Positions 34,322-42,865 of a stretch of DNA of 64,000 nt are shown piece after piece. Source of the stretch: Sthenelais limicola (lineage: Eukaryota > Annelida > Polychaeta > Phyllodocida > Sigalionidae). The notes under the pieces were generated by a model. It worked only from the letters and a program-made list of their open reading frames with translations, was not told the DNA's origin and ran no database searches. A program made the translations under genes and the position numbers. Position 1 is the first letter of the stretch. Each line of letters begins with the position of its first letter. The stretch covers positions 8,563,555 to 8,627,554 of the forward strand of contig OW804094.1 of the NCBI GenBank assembly GCA_942159475.1. Reading direction: 5' to 3'.

Positions 34322-34817
34322 GGTTGTTTATGTATGCTGCTAGGTAACCATACTCTACTGGTAGTCTGGAAACTGACAAATTCCAAAGGAGGGAACCTGA
34401 AGTGATCCAAGAACATGATGAAAGCAATAAAAACTGTTATTGACCAATAAAATACAAGAAACATACAGGTTATAATGTGGTTGCTAAGCAAAAAACAAAA
34501 GGAATTCTCTGTTGCTAGGCAACATAAGCTACCTGGGGTAAAACAATGGACAGAAATGAAATCACTGACATTGATTAAGGGGGGGTAGGAGTAATTTATT
34601 TCTTCATTTAACAATTCATATGGCCATTATCATGCCGATTTGTTGATTTTTGGGTGTTGCTAAGCAACCTACAATAACAAAAATCGCTCAACATTGCCAA
34701 GCCGGCAACTGGCAGATTCTGAATCCTCATACCCTAATTGACTAAAATCCATCATAAAATCTCTGCCTTACCTTGACGCAAGGTATAGCCAGATTTTGGC
34801 CTTTGGCTGCTGGACTA
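34322..34817 (-). repeat. Right terminal inverted repeat of the inserted transposon
   Basis: It is the mirror of 29,871-30,352 with only scattered differences. It includes the same X-box-like palindromes, for example GTTGCTAAGCAACC near 34,656. A Met codon inside it makes the downstream polymerase frame look longer than it is. Confidence 0.85.
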
Positions 34818-36482
34818 TGCACAGAAAGTCTAAAGTGGAAAGCGGAGCATGTACCCGTGTCTGTTAGCGTGTGCAGTAATGTTGAAGGTTTTTCTTTACC
34901 AAAATGTTTTGTTAACAAATCCCCCGCCAAATTAGTAAAGGATTTAGTTTCTTACCTAAAAGAAATATCTGGGAAGACTGAAATTATGGCGCGTGAAAAG
35001 TGGAGGACAGAGTTTGAAAGATTGGATGAAATGATTCTGTTATGGAAAGATAAACTTGAAGCAAAAATGAAAGAAGAAAATTCAAAAATTAAATATAGTG
35101 GAGAAAAGAAATTTGTTTCATTTTTAATGAATTTGAAAACAAAATTTGAAATGTACTGTTCTTCTTTACCCACGCTTGGGTTTAATTCTTCAAAGTATGA
35201 TTTAAATCTTGTTAAGAAATATATTATACGAGAGTTGGATTTAGGGGTTGAGGACAGAAGGTATGGGAAGAGGAAACACAAATCTGCTACACCCACACGG
35301 AAAAAACGCAGAACTTCGTCAAACTGTTTTATACTAGATGCAGCTATATGTGCTGATGACTTGGATGAAAATACAGATTATGAGGAAGATTTTGAGGAAG
35401 ATGAAGAAGAACAAACGGGGGTGATACATGATGATAGGGATTCTGATGAGTATGAGCATAATGAGAAAGAGACCGAGACAATTAAGATGCTAGGGGAAGA
35501 AAGTGAAATGGATGACTCGCATGTCAAAGACAAGCGCAAATCATCTTTTACGATTAAGAAGGGGAATTCTTATACATGCATATCCACTGAAAATTTACGT
35601 TTCCTAGATATTTCGAATTTCCTAGCCCCAGGAACAAGCTATAGCGGGTTTTTAAAAGGGTATGGGATTGAAGAACAGAAGTCTTTCTTTCCATACGAAT
35701 ATCTGACAGAATTTGATAAACTAGATGATGCGTGTCTTCCACCATATGAATCATTTTTTTCTACTCTTAAGAACTCAAACGTGCTTAACTCCGAGTATGA
35801 AAAATGGGAAACAGGGAGTCAGGAAAGTAGCGCACCAAACACAGGAGTGCAAAACTATTCAATGCTGCTTAATATTTGGGAAGAAAAAAATATGAAAACA
35901 CTTAAAGATTTTTTAATTCATTACAACAATTTGGATGTTTCCCCATTTGTGAAAGCAGTTGAAAAACTTCAGAAATTTTATTTTGACAAAGACATAGATG
36001 TTTTTAAAACAGCAATAAGTGTGCCAGGTATTGCTCGACAAATGATGTTTAGATCTTCCCGAAGAAAAAATATTTATTTCTCCAACTTTGGATCACTGGA
36101 TGCTGATCTTTACCATACAATTCATCAGAATATAGTAGGAGGTCCATCTATTATTTTTACTCGACATCATAAAAAAGGGGAAACATTAATAAGAGGAGAT
36201 CCTAGCAAACCTTGCGCTTCAATTCATGGGATGGATGCAAATGCTTTGTATCTACACTGCTTAGCAGAAAACCTTCCGTGCTACAACTATATACGAAGAG
36301 ACAGATCAAATTTGTTTGCTCCTCAGCAAAGTTGGAAGTCATTGGCGATGTATTACTGGATGGATTGGATGGCTGAGAAAAGATCAACTAAAATATTACA
36401 CAAATTAAACACAGGACGCGAATGTCGAATTGCTGGCTACTTAGTTGATGGATTGGACCCAACCACAAACACTGTATATGAA
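34818..36482 (+). CDS. polB: DNA polymerase B, middle part (after the transposon)
   Basis: The polymerase frame resumes directly after the transposon. It carries an EHVPVSVSVCSN segment typical of the exonuclease region of Polinton polymerases, then a long acidic linker (runs of D/E near 35,380-35,500) that looks lineage-specific. Polymerase motif A follows near 36,229 as MDANALYLHCLAENLPC, which holds the metal-binding Asp. The exon ends at GAA followed by GTAAGA at 36,483. The apparent upstream Met lies in the transposon repeat, so this part has no start of its own. It overlaps nothing else on the + strand. Confidence 0.85.
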
Positions 36483-36665
36483 GTAAGAATTATGCGCATT
36501 AACACATTTAATTTCCCAACTTTATCATTACTTCATTAGCATGAATTACTTAACGAGGATTGAAATTATAATTAATATTTATATTGATATTTCATAAATT
36601 TGATATTTGTTGGACGATTTTTTCGTTGTTGCATTATATTCATCTAATATTTTTGTATGCATTAG
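36483..36665 (+). other. Intron inside polB, phase 0
   Basis: The donor is GTAAGA at 36,483. The best acceptor is TGCATTAG ending at 36,665, which keeps the conserved bulky-aromatic/GC motif of the family intact. An alternative AG six bases later (36,671) also keeps the frame. The intron is AT-rich and has stop codons in frame. Spliced genes are not typical of active Polintons. Confidence 0.6.
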
Positions 36666-38276
36666 TTTCAGGGTTGCTGGTGGCATGCTCACATAGCCTG
36701 CATGCCCCCCACTACCGATGAAAAGACACTTTCTAGAAGGACAAGAACATTAGAGCGAAAAAACTTTATCCGCAGTCTTGGTTATTCGATCGAGGAAGTT
36801 TATGAATGTGACTTCTACAATACAGCTTCGCAAGATGAACATTTGAGGAAATTGATCGATATGAATCAACCGTTTTTTTATCAAAAGCATAAAAAAGCAG
36901 TAAATAAGGACCAGATAATAGAAGGAGTTAAATCAGGGTTATTATACGGTTTATTGGAAGTTGATATTTCAATCCCTTCGCAATGGCCATGCGGACGAGA
37001 GAAGAAACTTACCCCATATGATTATTTTAAAGAATTTTCCCCACTTTTCTGCACAACTGACGTGCCTTTAGAATGTATTGGAGAGCATATGAAAAAATTT
37101 GTTTTTTCAACTCAATCTCAAGTAGCACCTGATACGAGGAGACTGCTTGTAGGAGGATTGGCTGCTGAAAGAATTCTTCTTTCATCTGAACTTCTACAGT
37201 GGTATCTTGAGCATGATCTTCTTGTTACAGAGATATACCAAGTTGTAGAATTTAAACCGATGAAATGTTTTAAAGAATTTGAACAAAGCGTGAGCATGGC
37301 TCGAAGAGCGGGCGATCTAAATCCTGAGTCATCAGTTGTTGCTGATACTTCAAAATTAATTGGGAACTCAGCCTTTGGATTGCTTATAATGGATAAGACA
37401 AAACATGAGAATGTTGTTTACACATGTAGCGAATCTGTTGCTCGCGCGAAAGTAACAGATCCACAATTTAAAGGTTTGACGGAGATTAGTTCTGATTGCT
37501 TTGAAATTCAGCTGGCAAAGAAATCAATAACACTTGATCTTCCCATTCACTTAGCATTCACGCTTTTACAAACTGCTAAAAAAAGAATGCTTTCTTTTTA
37601 TTATGATTTTTTGGATGTATATATTGATAGAAGTGACTTCCAACTTTGCGAGATGGATACAGACTCTTTGTATGTAGCCTTTTCGAAGAATACAATGGAA
37701 GAATGTGTGAAGAAAACATTGACTAAAAAGTTTGAAGACAGCTTGTATAACAAGTGTGGACAGTCTCATTGTGCAGACGAGAACACTTGGTTTCCAAGAA
37801 GATGTTGTATGGAACATGCAAAGTTTGATAAGCGAACAGTAGGCTTGTTTAAAAAGGAAGCATCAGGAACAGAAATGATTTGCTTATGTTCTAAAACATA
37901 CTTTTTAAAAGGAGAAGGGGAGGGAGATAAAATGAGTGCAAAGGGAGTGAATAAGTCTAGACTATTAAACCCCGAAGTGCTTTATAAAGAATGTCTCAAC
38001 TCCAAATCATTTCAGACAGTTGTAAATACTGGCTTTCGAGCAAGAGAAAGTTCTATTTTCTCATATGAGCAGAAGAAAATTGGGTTTTCTTACTTTTATT
38101 GCAAGCGTGAAGTTGCCTCTGATGGTATTAACACTTCTCCACTGAACCTTCTCTTAACGCCATATGATCGAAACATATTCATTATGGAAAATGCCACATC
38201 CCCTTTATCAATAGAACACTTGCAAATAATTGAAAAGGGGGGTATCATGTTTAAGTCTGTGGAGCATCTTTTCTAG
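36666..38276 (+). CDS. polB: DNA polymerase B, C-terminal part, ending in an in-frame TAG
   Basis: It starts with a Cys/Trp/His block (GCWWHAHIAC) that is conserved in Polinton and adintovirus polymerases. Motif B is visible near 37,362 as NSAFG and motif C near 37,655 as MDTDSLYVAF, with the two catalytic aspartates in DTDS. A KxY-type thumb segment (GLFKKEASGTEMICLCSKTY) follows. The catalytic residues appear intact. The last 30 codons no longer look like polymerase: they contain SIEHLQIIEKGG and SVEH, matching the opening of a NADAR domain that continues in the same frame after the TAG at 38,274-38,276. The loss of the N-terminal half by insertion and this stop make the product defective in this copy. 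Confidence 0.85.
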   Translation, partial: FQGCWWHAHIACMPPTTDEKTLSRRTRTLERKNFIRSLGYSIEEVYECDFYNTASQDEHLRKLIDMNQPFFYQKHKKAVNKDQIIEGVKSGLLYGLLEVDISIPSQWPCGREKKLTPYDYFKEFSPLFCTTDVPLECIGEHMKKFVFSTQSQVAPDTRRLLVGGLAAERILLSSELLQWYLEHDLLVTEIYQVVEFKPMKCFKEFEQSVSMARRAGDLNPESSVVADTSKLIGNSAFGLLIMDKTKHENVVYTCSESVARAKVTDPQFKGLTEISSDCFEIQLAKKSITLDLPIHLAFTLLQTAKKRMLSFYYDFLDVYIDRSDFQLCEMDTDSLYVAFSKNTMEECVKKTLTKKFEDSLYNKCGQSHCADENTWFPRRCCMEHAKFDKRTVGLFKKEASGTEMICLCSKTYFLKGEGEGDKMSAKGVNKSRLLNPEVLYKECLNSKSFQTVVNTGFRARESSIFSYEQKKIGFSYFYCKREVASDGINTSPLNLLLTPYDRNIFIMENATSPLSIEHLQIIEKGGIMFKSVEHLF

Positions 38277-38651
38277 TATGAAAAAGCAGTATTCCATAAA
38301 AATAAAATGATTGTTGAAAGGTTAAAAAAATCATTTGTTTTTTCCGACTCTTTAAAAAGCAAGCGCAAACTATGTGCAGAATCATACGAATGGAGTAAAA
38401 TAAAAGACAGTGTGATGAAGGATTGCTTATTTTTAAAATTAAAATTCAATCCTTCTATTCAGCACATTCTTTGCATTCTTCGAGGGAAGCAAATAATATA
38501 CCCAGGTACAGAAGCAAACAAGTACTGGAGCTCTGGTGTTTCATACTGCGTTTCAAGATCTATGAAGCCTTCTTTCTATCCTGGAGGGAATTGCCTTGGG
38601 CGACTGTGGGAGGAGCTAAGGGATGGATTGCTAGCTGCTATTGGTGATTAG
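38277..38651 (+). CDS. NADAR (YbiA-type) domain, in frame with and downstream of polB
   Basis: The frame is the same as that of polB and is open from the TAG to 38,651, with the first Met at 38,307. It reads YEKA directly after the stop, then MKDCLFLKLKFNPSIQHILC, ANKYWSSGVSYC and, near the end, YPGGNCLGRLWEELRDGL. This order (EH/KA block, W…M…KF block, W-x-x-G block, G-x-N-x-LG…R block) is the NADAR layout. The first part (SVEH) sits in the last codons of polB. NADAR proteins are N-glycosidases acting on ADP-ribose-type or riboflavin-biosynthesis intermediates; some bacterial members remove ADP-ribose from guanine in DNA. AATAAA at 38,711 may end the transcript. The assignment is by pattern recognition without a search. 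It could be a separate small protein starting at 38,307, but that would lack the SVEH part. Confidence 0.6.
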   Translation, partial: YEKAVFHKNKMIVERLKKSFVFSDSLKSKRKLCAESYEWSKIKDSVMKDCLFLKLKFNPSIQHILCILRGKQIIYPGTEANKYWSSGVSYCVSRSMKPSFYPGGNCLGRLWEELRDGLLAAIGD

Positions 38652-38710
38652 TGCTTAATATTTGTTTGACGTATTCGATTGGATAATATGCATGACCCTG
38701 CTTACATGTA

Positions 38711-38716
38711 AATAAA
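38711..38716 (+). terminator. Poly(A) signal after the polB/NADAR unit
   Basis: AATAAA lies about 60 bases after the NADAR stop and 76 bases before the ATPase start, the right place to end one transcript and begin the next. Confidence 0.5.
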
Positions 38717-38791
38717 TGATTGTACATAACTTGAATTTAGTGTTTGCGTTATCATTGCACTTGTATCACTTAAAAAACGTACGACATAACA

Positions 38792-39454
38792 ATGGAAGTT
38801 AATGCAACTCCTTTATTCATAGCACCAACAAGTATTGGAATAGCTGGTGTTTCAGGAAGTGGGAAAACAACTCTTCTTTTTAAAATACTGTCTAAAAGGA
38901 ATGAACTTTTTTCTAAAGACACACATAATATACTATTTTGCTATGCAGTATGGCAAAAAGCATACGATGAAGAAAAACAGAACAAATCGATAACTTTCTA
39001 TGAAGGATTACCAACAGAACAACAGGTTAGAGAATTTGCGAGTGAACAAGAGCATGTGATAATTGTTATAGATGATTTAATGGAAGAGCTTGTAAACGAC
39101 CCTGGAGCAGAGAAACTATTTACGAGAACATCCCACCACTTTAATGCTAGCATAATTTACATCGTTCAAAATGTTTTTGAACAGGGAAAAAAATCTCGAA
39201 GCATTAGTATTAATACGCACTATTTCATACTTATGAAGAATACTCGTGATGTGAATCAAGTATCAGTTCTTGCACGTCAAACAGGAATGGGAGAGCGACT
39301 TAAGGAAGCATATAAAGAAGCAGTAATAAACACACAGTATGGTCATTTGCTTGTAGATTTAAGCCCACACCAACAAGCTAACCCAATTGATCTAAGGCTT
39401 AAAACAAATATTGTTGATGATGATGTAATAGCATTTGTCCCAATTCACAGCTAG
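38792..39454 (+). CDS. FtsK/HerA-type genome packaging ATPase
   Basis: This 220-residue protein corresponds to the Polinton/adintovirus packaging ATPase (A32-like), which drives DNA into the capsid. Walker A is GVSGSGKTT at residues 19-27. Walker B is VIIVIDDLM near residues 89-97, with the acidic pair at 94-95. A sensor-type polar residue follows in IIYIVQN near residue 128. The C-terminal segment NTRDVNQVSVLARQTG is typical of the family. Length fits the short viral form. It begins 140 bases after the NADAR frame and is followed by two small overlapping genes. All motifs look intact. Confidence 0.9.
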   Translation: MEVNATPLFIAPTSIGIAGVSGSGKTTLLFKILSKRNELFSKDTHNILFCYAVWQKAYDEEKQNKSITFYEGLPTEQQVREFASEQEHVIIVIDDLMEELVNDPGAEKLFTRTSHHFNASIIYIVQNVFEQGKKSRSISINTHYFILMKNTRDVNQVSVLARQTGMGERLKEAYKEAVINTQYGHLLVDLSPHQQANPIDLRLKTNIVDDDVIAFVPIHS

Positions 39455-39486
39455 AAAATCAGTTCGTACTGCTGCGTCCATCTCAT

Positions 39487-39831
39487 TTGCTGTATACCCG
39501 CGCAAGAGACATGACTGATAATATCCAGAGGGAGAAGTGCTATATAAGACTACTGCTTACAACAGAAAGTAGACTTCAAGCGAAAGGATTGATATACACA
39601 GCTACGCGCTCTCAAGTTAAACTACTGTGTGAAATATCGGCTAATATAAATCTACTCCCACTTTCTCCTGAAGTCGAGAAAAAGATAAAAACATATCGTG
39701 GTTTTCTCTCAAAGTTAGGAAAGCCACGTCAATGCAAGAAAAAACAACTTTTGATAATACAAGATAATTGCACGTCTTTTTTATATATAATAAGCTTGGT
39801 GAAACAAGAGCTTAAGGAAGTATTACTATGA
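39487..39831 (+). CDS. Small conserved-looking Polinton protein, function unknown
   Basis: It has 114 codons; a second Met at 39,511 is an equally good start. The central part LLLTTESRLQAKGLIYTATR and SQVKLLCEISANINLLPLSP resembles a short helical protein that I associate with this position, just after the ATPase, in animal Polintons, but I cannot name it. No catalytic motif or membrane segment is visible. Its stop overlaps the next start (ATGA), suggesting linked expression. Confidence 0.6.
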   Translation: MLYTRARDMTDNIQREKCYIRLLLTTESRLQAKGLIYTATRSQVKLLCEISANINLLPLSPEVEKKIKTYRGFLSKLGKPRQCKKKQLLIIQDNCTSFLYIISLVKQELKEVLL

Positions 39832-40340
39832 AGTATACAAGGAAAGTTGTCATTATTCCTTATGATAAATACCAACGAATGAATGACACAATTGCAGATG
39901 CAACAAAAAATATTGATCATGATCATAAGTCGCATAATGATAATGTTAAACACATACCAGTCCAAACTACGGATCCAACACTACATCTCCAATCTTCTCC
40001 TACTCGCATTTCAGCGGACGACTCATCCTTGATCTCTGGAAAATTAGAAACACGAAATAAGCATGATGAAATAAACACAACTGCGGATTTTATAAAAAAA
40101 GAAGGAACTGGGCATGCTGCATCTACAAAAACACACATAAATAACTTCTCGGAATCAAACAAACTACATTCTTCTGTTCCTTCACCACCTCCAGGGAAAC
40201 CCGACAAACAACCCGTAAACATTGAACGCATTTCTCCCCTTCTTTTAGATTCTAAGAAGAAGAAAATAAGCGAAAACAATCCGGGAAAAGTTGATAATAC
40301 ACCGAAAACATGGAAGAGTTTGTGGAAACCGCTGAAATAA
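39828..40340 (+). CDS. Small protein with disordered tail, unknown
   Basis: It has 170 codons and starts within the previous stop (ATGA overlap). The N-terminus KVVIIPYDKYQRM is the only segment with a conserved look. The remainder is rich in H, S, P, K and N with no fold evident (for example SSVPSPPPGKPDKQP), and it closes with a Trp-containing WKSLWKPLK. The last 31 bases overlap the integrase start in another frame. It may be a virion or accessory protein. The function is not known. Confidence 0.55.
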   Translation: MKYTRKVVIIPYDKYQRMNDTIADATKNIDHDHKSHNDNVKHIPVQTTDPTLHLQSSPTRISADDSSLISGKLETRNKHDEINTTADFIKKEGTGHAASTKTHINNFSESNKLHSSVPSPPPGKPDKQPVNIERISPLLLDSKKKKISENNPGKVDNTPKTWKSLWKPLK

Positions 40341-41731
40341 CACAAACTCAAGATCCACAATTTTACAATAGTTTGGATGAACATATATCGAAACAAGAAA
40401 AAAAATATAGAGATTCAAATTCACAAACTGTATCAGACGATGAATTATATGACGTATTTTACGGATCTGACTCTCCTGCTGCTTTTTCGAGTCTTGAAAA
40501 AGTTTATAACGAAGTAAGGAAAAGAACACACAATCGTGTAAACAAAGAAGACATAAAAAACTGGCTACTAAAACAAGATGCATATACTTTATTCACTCCT
40601 AGGTTGAAGCATTTTAAAAGACCCAGAGTTGTTGTATCAGATATTGATTATCAGTGGGACTCCGACACTTTGAATATGTCATTTTTTAAACAGAAAAATG
40701 ATAATTTTGGTTTTATTTTATTACTGATTGATATTTTTAGTCATTTCATTTGGTGTAGAGGACTTAAAAACCTAACTGGGAGTGAGACGTCTAGAGCTCT
40801 TGAGTCTGTATTCGAAAACGTACACCCGAAGGTAATGAGAACAGACAAGGGAAGTGAGTTTAATAATTCTGTTGCAACAAAGGTATATGCAGCATATAAC
40901 GTTCATCATTTCTCGACTACAAATGAAACGAAAGCAAATTTTGCTGAACGAGCTATACAAACATTAAGAGAAAGAATGCAAAAATTTTTAACATTTGCCC
41001 ACTCTTTTCGCTGGATTGATAAATTACAAGATTTAACAGATGGGATTAATAATTCTTACCATACTACCATTGGTATGAGTCCCTCCCAGGCCCGTGTAAC
41101 AGATAAGGGGATCCTATGGAAAAAACAGTACATTGAAAATGAAAGACCATATTTATGGAGCAAAATGGGCTTTGCGTTAAATATTGGGGATAAAGTAAGA
41201 TTAAGTTATAAACCAACAACATTTGAGCGTAGGTATGATGAAAAATATACAAAAGAAATATTTATAATCACAGATCGGAAAGTCCAACAACAGACCCCAG
41301 TTTATGAAATAAAGTCATGGGGGAATGAACCTATTCTCGGAACATTTTATGAAGAAGAGTTACAACTTGTAATTGTTACTGATGATACACTATATCAAGT
41401 GGAATATATTGAAAATGAGAGGGTTAATGAAAATGGTGAAAGGGAAGTGTTGGTGAAATGGCTGGGATTTCCAGAAAGTGAAAAAACATGGACTCTTCAA
41501 TCGAATGTTGTTGATTTTGAAAATGAGGAGGAACTAGTTCCAGAAATTCAAAAAAATACAAAAAGCGCTCAGAGCAAAAAAAGAAAACATCCAACACATG
41601 AAACTAAACTTGGTAATAAAAAGAAACGAAAAGGACAACAAAAAACAAATGTTAAGGAGCATAAAGAACAAGAACAAGAACACAAAATCAGCAGTCGGCG
41701 TGAAGGTTTGAGACCCAGAAAAACAAAATAA
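40310..41731 (+). CDS. int: Retroviral-type integrase with C-terminal chromodomain
   Basis: This 473-residue protein inserts the element into host DNA. The catalytic core spans about residues 100-260, with the acidic triad at Asp119 (or Asp117) in YQWDSDTLNM, Asp179 in MRTDKGSEF and Glu213 in ANFAERAIQTL. The Asp-Glu spacing is typical for this family. An N-terminal region of about 90 residues precedes it. A DDTLYQVEYIENERV…EVLVKWLGF stretch at about 358-405 is a chromodomain, as found in Polinton and chromovirus integrases, and may steer insertion toward marked chromatin. The C-terminus is strongly basic (KKRKHPTHETKLGNKKKRK) and probably holds nuclear signals. The start overlaps the upstream gene by 31 bases. 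The triad is intact. Confidence 0.9.
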   Translation: MEEFVETAEITQTQDPQFYNSLDEHISKQEKKYRDSNSQTVSDDELYDVFYGSDSPAAFSSLEKVYNEVRKRTHNRVNKEDIKNWLLKQDAYTLFTPRLKHFKRPRVVVSDIDYQWDSDTLNMSFFKQKNDNFGFILLLIDIFSHFIWCRGLKNLTGSETSRALESVFENVHPKVMRTDKGSEFNNSVATKVYAAYNVHHFSTTNETKANFAERAIQTLRERMQKFLTFAHSFRWIDKLQDLTDGINNSYHTTIGMSPSQARVTDKGILWKKQYIENERPYLWSKMGFALNIGDKVRLSYKPTTFERRYDEKYTKEIFIITDRKVQQQTPVYEIKSWGNEPILGTFYEEELQLVIVTDDTLYQVEYIENERVNENGEREVLVKWLGFPESEKTWTLQSNVVDFENEEELVPEIQKNTKSAQSKKRKHPTHETKLGNKKKRKGQQKTNVKEHKEQEQEHKISSRREGLRPRKTK

Positions 41732-41843
41732 AAGACACACGCATTACAATGATGCTCATCAGTTATATAGAAACGTTCATGAGTGTCGGACATACAGTTG
41801 TGAACTAGCAAACAAAAAAAAAACAAAAAAAACCCCAGAAAAC

Positions 41844-42407
41844 ATGTACATATTTGCATCATCGTTGGATTCAATCGATCAATTCCCAAACAATTCTGCA
41901 CTTGACTTTACATTTGCGCTGGATAAGACTTTATACTTGGAAGGAATATGGGAATGCGCATTAATTGACTTTTTTGTGGAAGATGAGCGTGGCAATTTGT
42001 TTTTACATGATGTTTTTACTGATGTTGATTGGAAAGAAGAAACAAGTGAATCAAGAAGAGAAATAATTGAGGAAGTAGATCAACAAGGGAAAGAAAGCGC
42101 AAACATTTCCAGGCATGTTAAGCGACGTGTGCAGGAAACTAAAATATATAAAAACCACTCATTTTACATTTTATGTGATCTGGTGCAACCCAGTTACGTT
42201 TATGGAAATTATGCTCCTGTTTTAAATGTAGCTAACTCGTCATTCGTGGTTAACATGAGTCCATTATACATCCCTGTTTTCAGAAAGGTTGTGCAAAACA
42301 TCAGGGTGTATATAAAGTCAGATGTAGCAGGGGGAGAGTCATTACTCCGTGCTTTTAAGACAAGGTGTGCACTTCACTTGCGACGACGAGACAGCGTGTC
42401 GAGATAA
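41844..42407 (+). CDS. Penton-like minor capsid protein (single jelly roll)
   Basis: It has 187 codons beginning MYIFASSLDSIDQFPNNSAL, followed by DFTFALDKTLYLEGIWECAL. This opening (a short strand, the S-x-x-S region, P-N, then a strand with WE-AL) is characteristic of the Polinton minor capsid or penton protein that occupies the capsid vertices. A charged insertion at about residues 60-95 (EETSESRREIIEEV) is probably a surface loop. The C-terminal strand ends ALHLRRRDSVSR. The gene lies between the integrase and capsid genes as in other Polintons. No break was seen. Confidence 0.8.
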   Translation: MYIFASSLDSIDQFPNNSALDFTFALDKTLYLEGIWECALIDFFVEDERGNLFLHDVFTDVDWKEETSESRREIIEEVDQQGKESANISRHVKRRVQETKIYKNHSFYILCDLVQPSYVYGNYAPVLNVANSSFVVNMSPLYIPVFRKVVQNIRVYIKSDVAGGESLLRAFKTRCALHLRRRDSVSR

Positions 42408-42423
42408 TATTCATTGGAGAAAC

Positions 42424-42852
42424 ATGGCACTTATCCCATATACTGCATCAGCTGAAAAGTGGAAAAAACATTACCAAGACATCATTAATCAAAAATCTAA
42501 AATAAGACAAGGAGTATATACTCTTCAAGGATCAAAACCAACGAAAGTTGAAAAACAGAACCCTGTTACTTTAATATCTAACGTGGCACAGACTCTAAAC
42601 CAGACAAAGGTGTTAGCGAAGGAAGACGCTTTACACGAGGATGGGAGCAAAAGGTTGGAGATGATAGTGCATCCCACAATGCCTCAAAAAGGGAAAGCAA
42701 AGAGTTCGGGAGCTATAAGTTTCCTAAATTCTGTTAAAGCTCGCCATTCTTCACCCGCAAGCGGGAAAGGAACAACGCCAAAAAGGAAACGTGCTACCAA
42801 ACCAACTCCAGCTGAAAGCAAGAAAAGGAAGAAGACAAAGAAAGACGATTAA
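42424..42852 (+). CDS. Basic small virion-type protein, unknown
   Basis: The frame is open from 42,349, but the Met at 42,424 (MALIPYTASAEKWKKHYQ) is preferred. It lies 16 bases after the penton stop, and the earlier part overlaps the end of the penton gene. From this start the protein has 142 residues. The C-terminal third is very basic (TPKRKRATKPTPAESKKRKK), suggesting DNA or RNA binding. The position just before the major capsid gene suits a core or cement protein. I do not recognise a family. Confidence 0.6.
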   Translation: MALIPYTASAEKWKKHYQDIINQKSKIRQGVYTLQGSKPTKVEKQNPVTLISNVAQTLNQTKVLAKEDALHEDGSKRLEMIVHPTMPQKGKAKSSGAISFLNSVKARHSSPASGKGTTPKRKRATKPTPAESKKRKKTKKDD

Positions 42853-42865
42853 CATAAACTAAGCA

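Larger units (their letters stand above)
29871..34817. mobile_element. 4.95-kb TIR transposon inserted in polB
   Basis: It has long, closely matching inverted ends (29,871-30,352 and 34,322-34,817), beginning TAGTCCAGCAGCC and ending GGCTGCTGGACTA, with a 3-bp TGC duplication. It contains one long gene on the minus strand (31,240-33,198). The arms are nearly identical over about 480 bp, so the insertion is young. The superfamily is not determined. A 3-bp duplication is compatible with several DNA-transposon groups, and the encoded protein shows no signature I can assign. Confidence 0.85.

Noticed and set aside
34773..34817. Apparent Met start of the second polymerase frame
   Set aside because: This Met lies in the right terminal repeat of the inserted transposon. 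The polymerase frame proper resumes after it.
39923..40583. Minus-strand frames of 112-157 codons opposite the small proteins and integrase
   Set aside because: They are shadows of the + strand genes with no features of their own.
42349..42423. Upstream start of the basic protein gene
   Set aside because: This part overlaps the end of the penton-like gene. The Met at 42,424, after the penton stop, is better placed.
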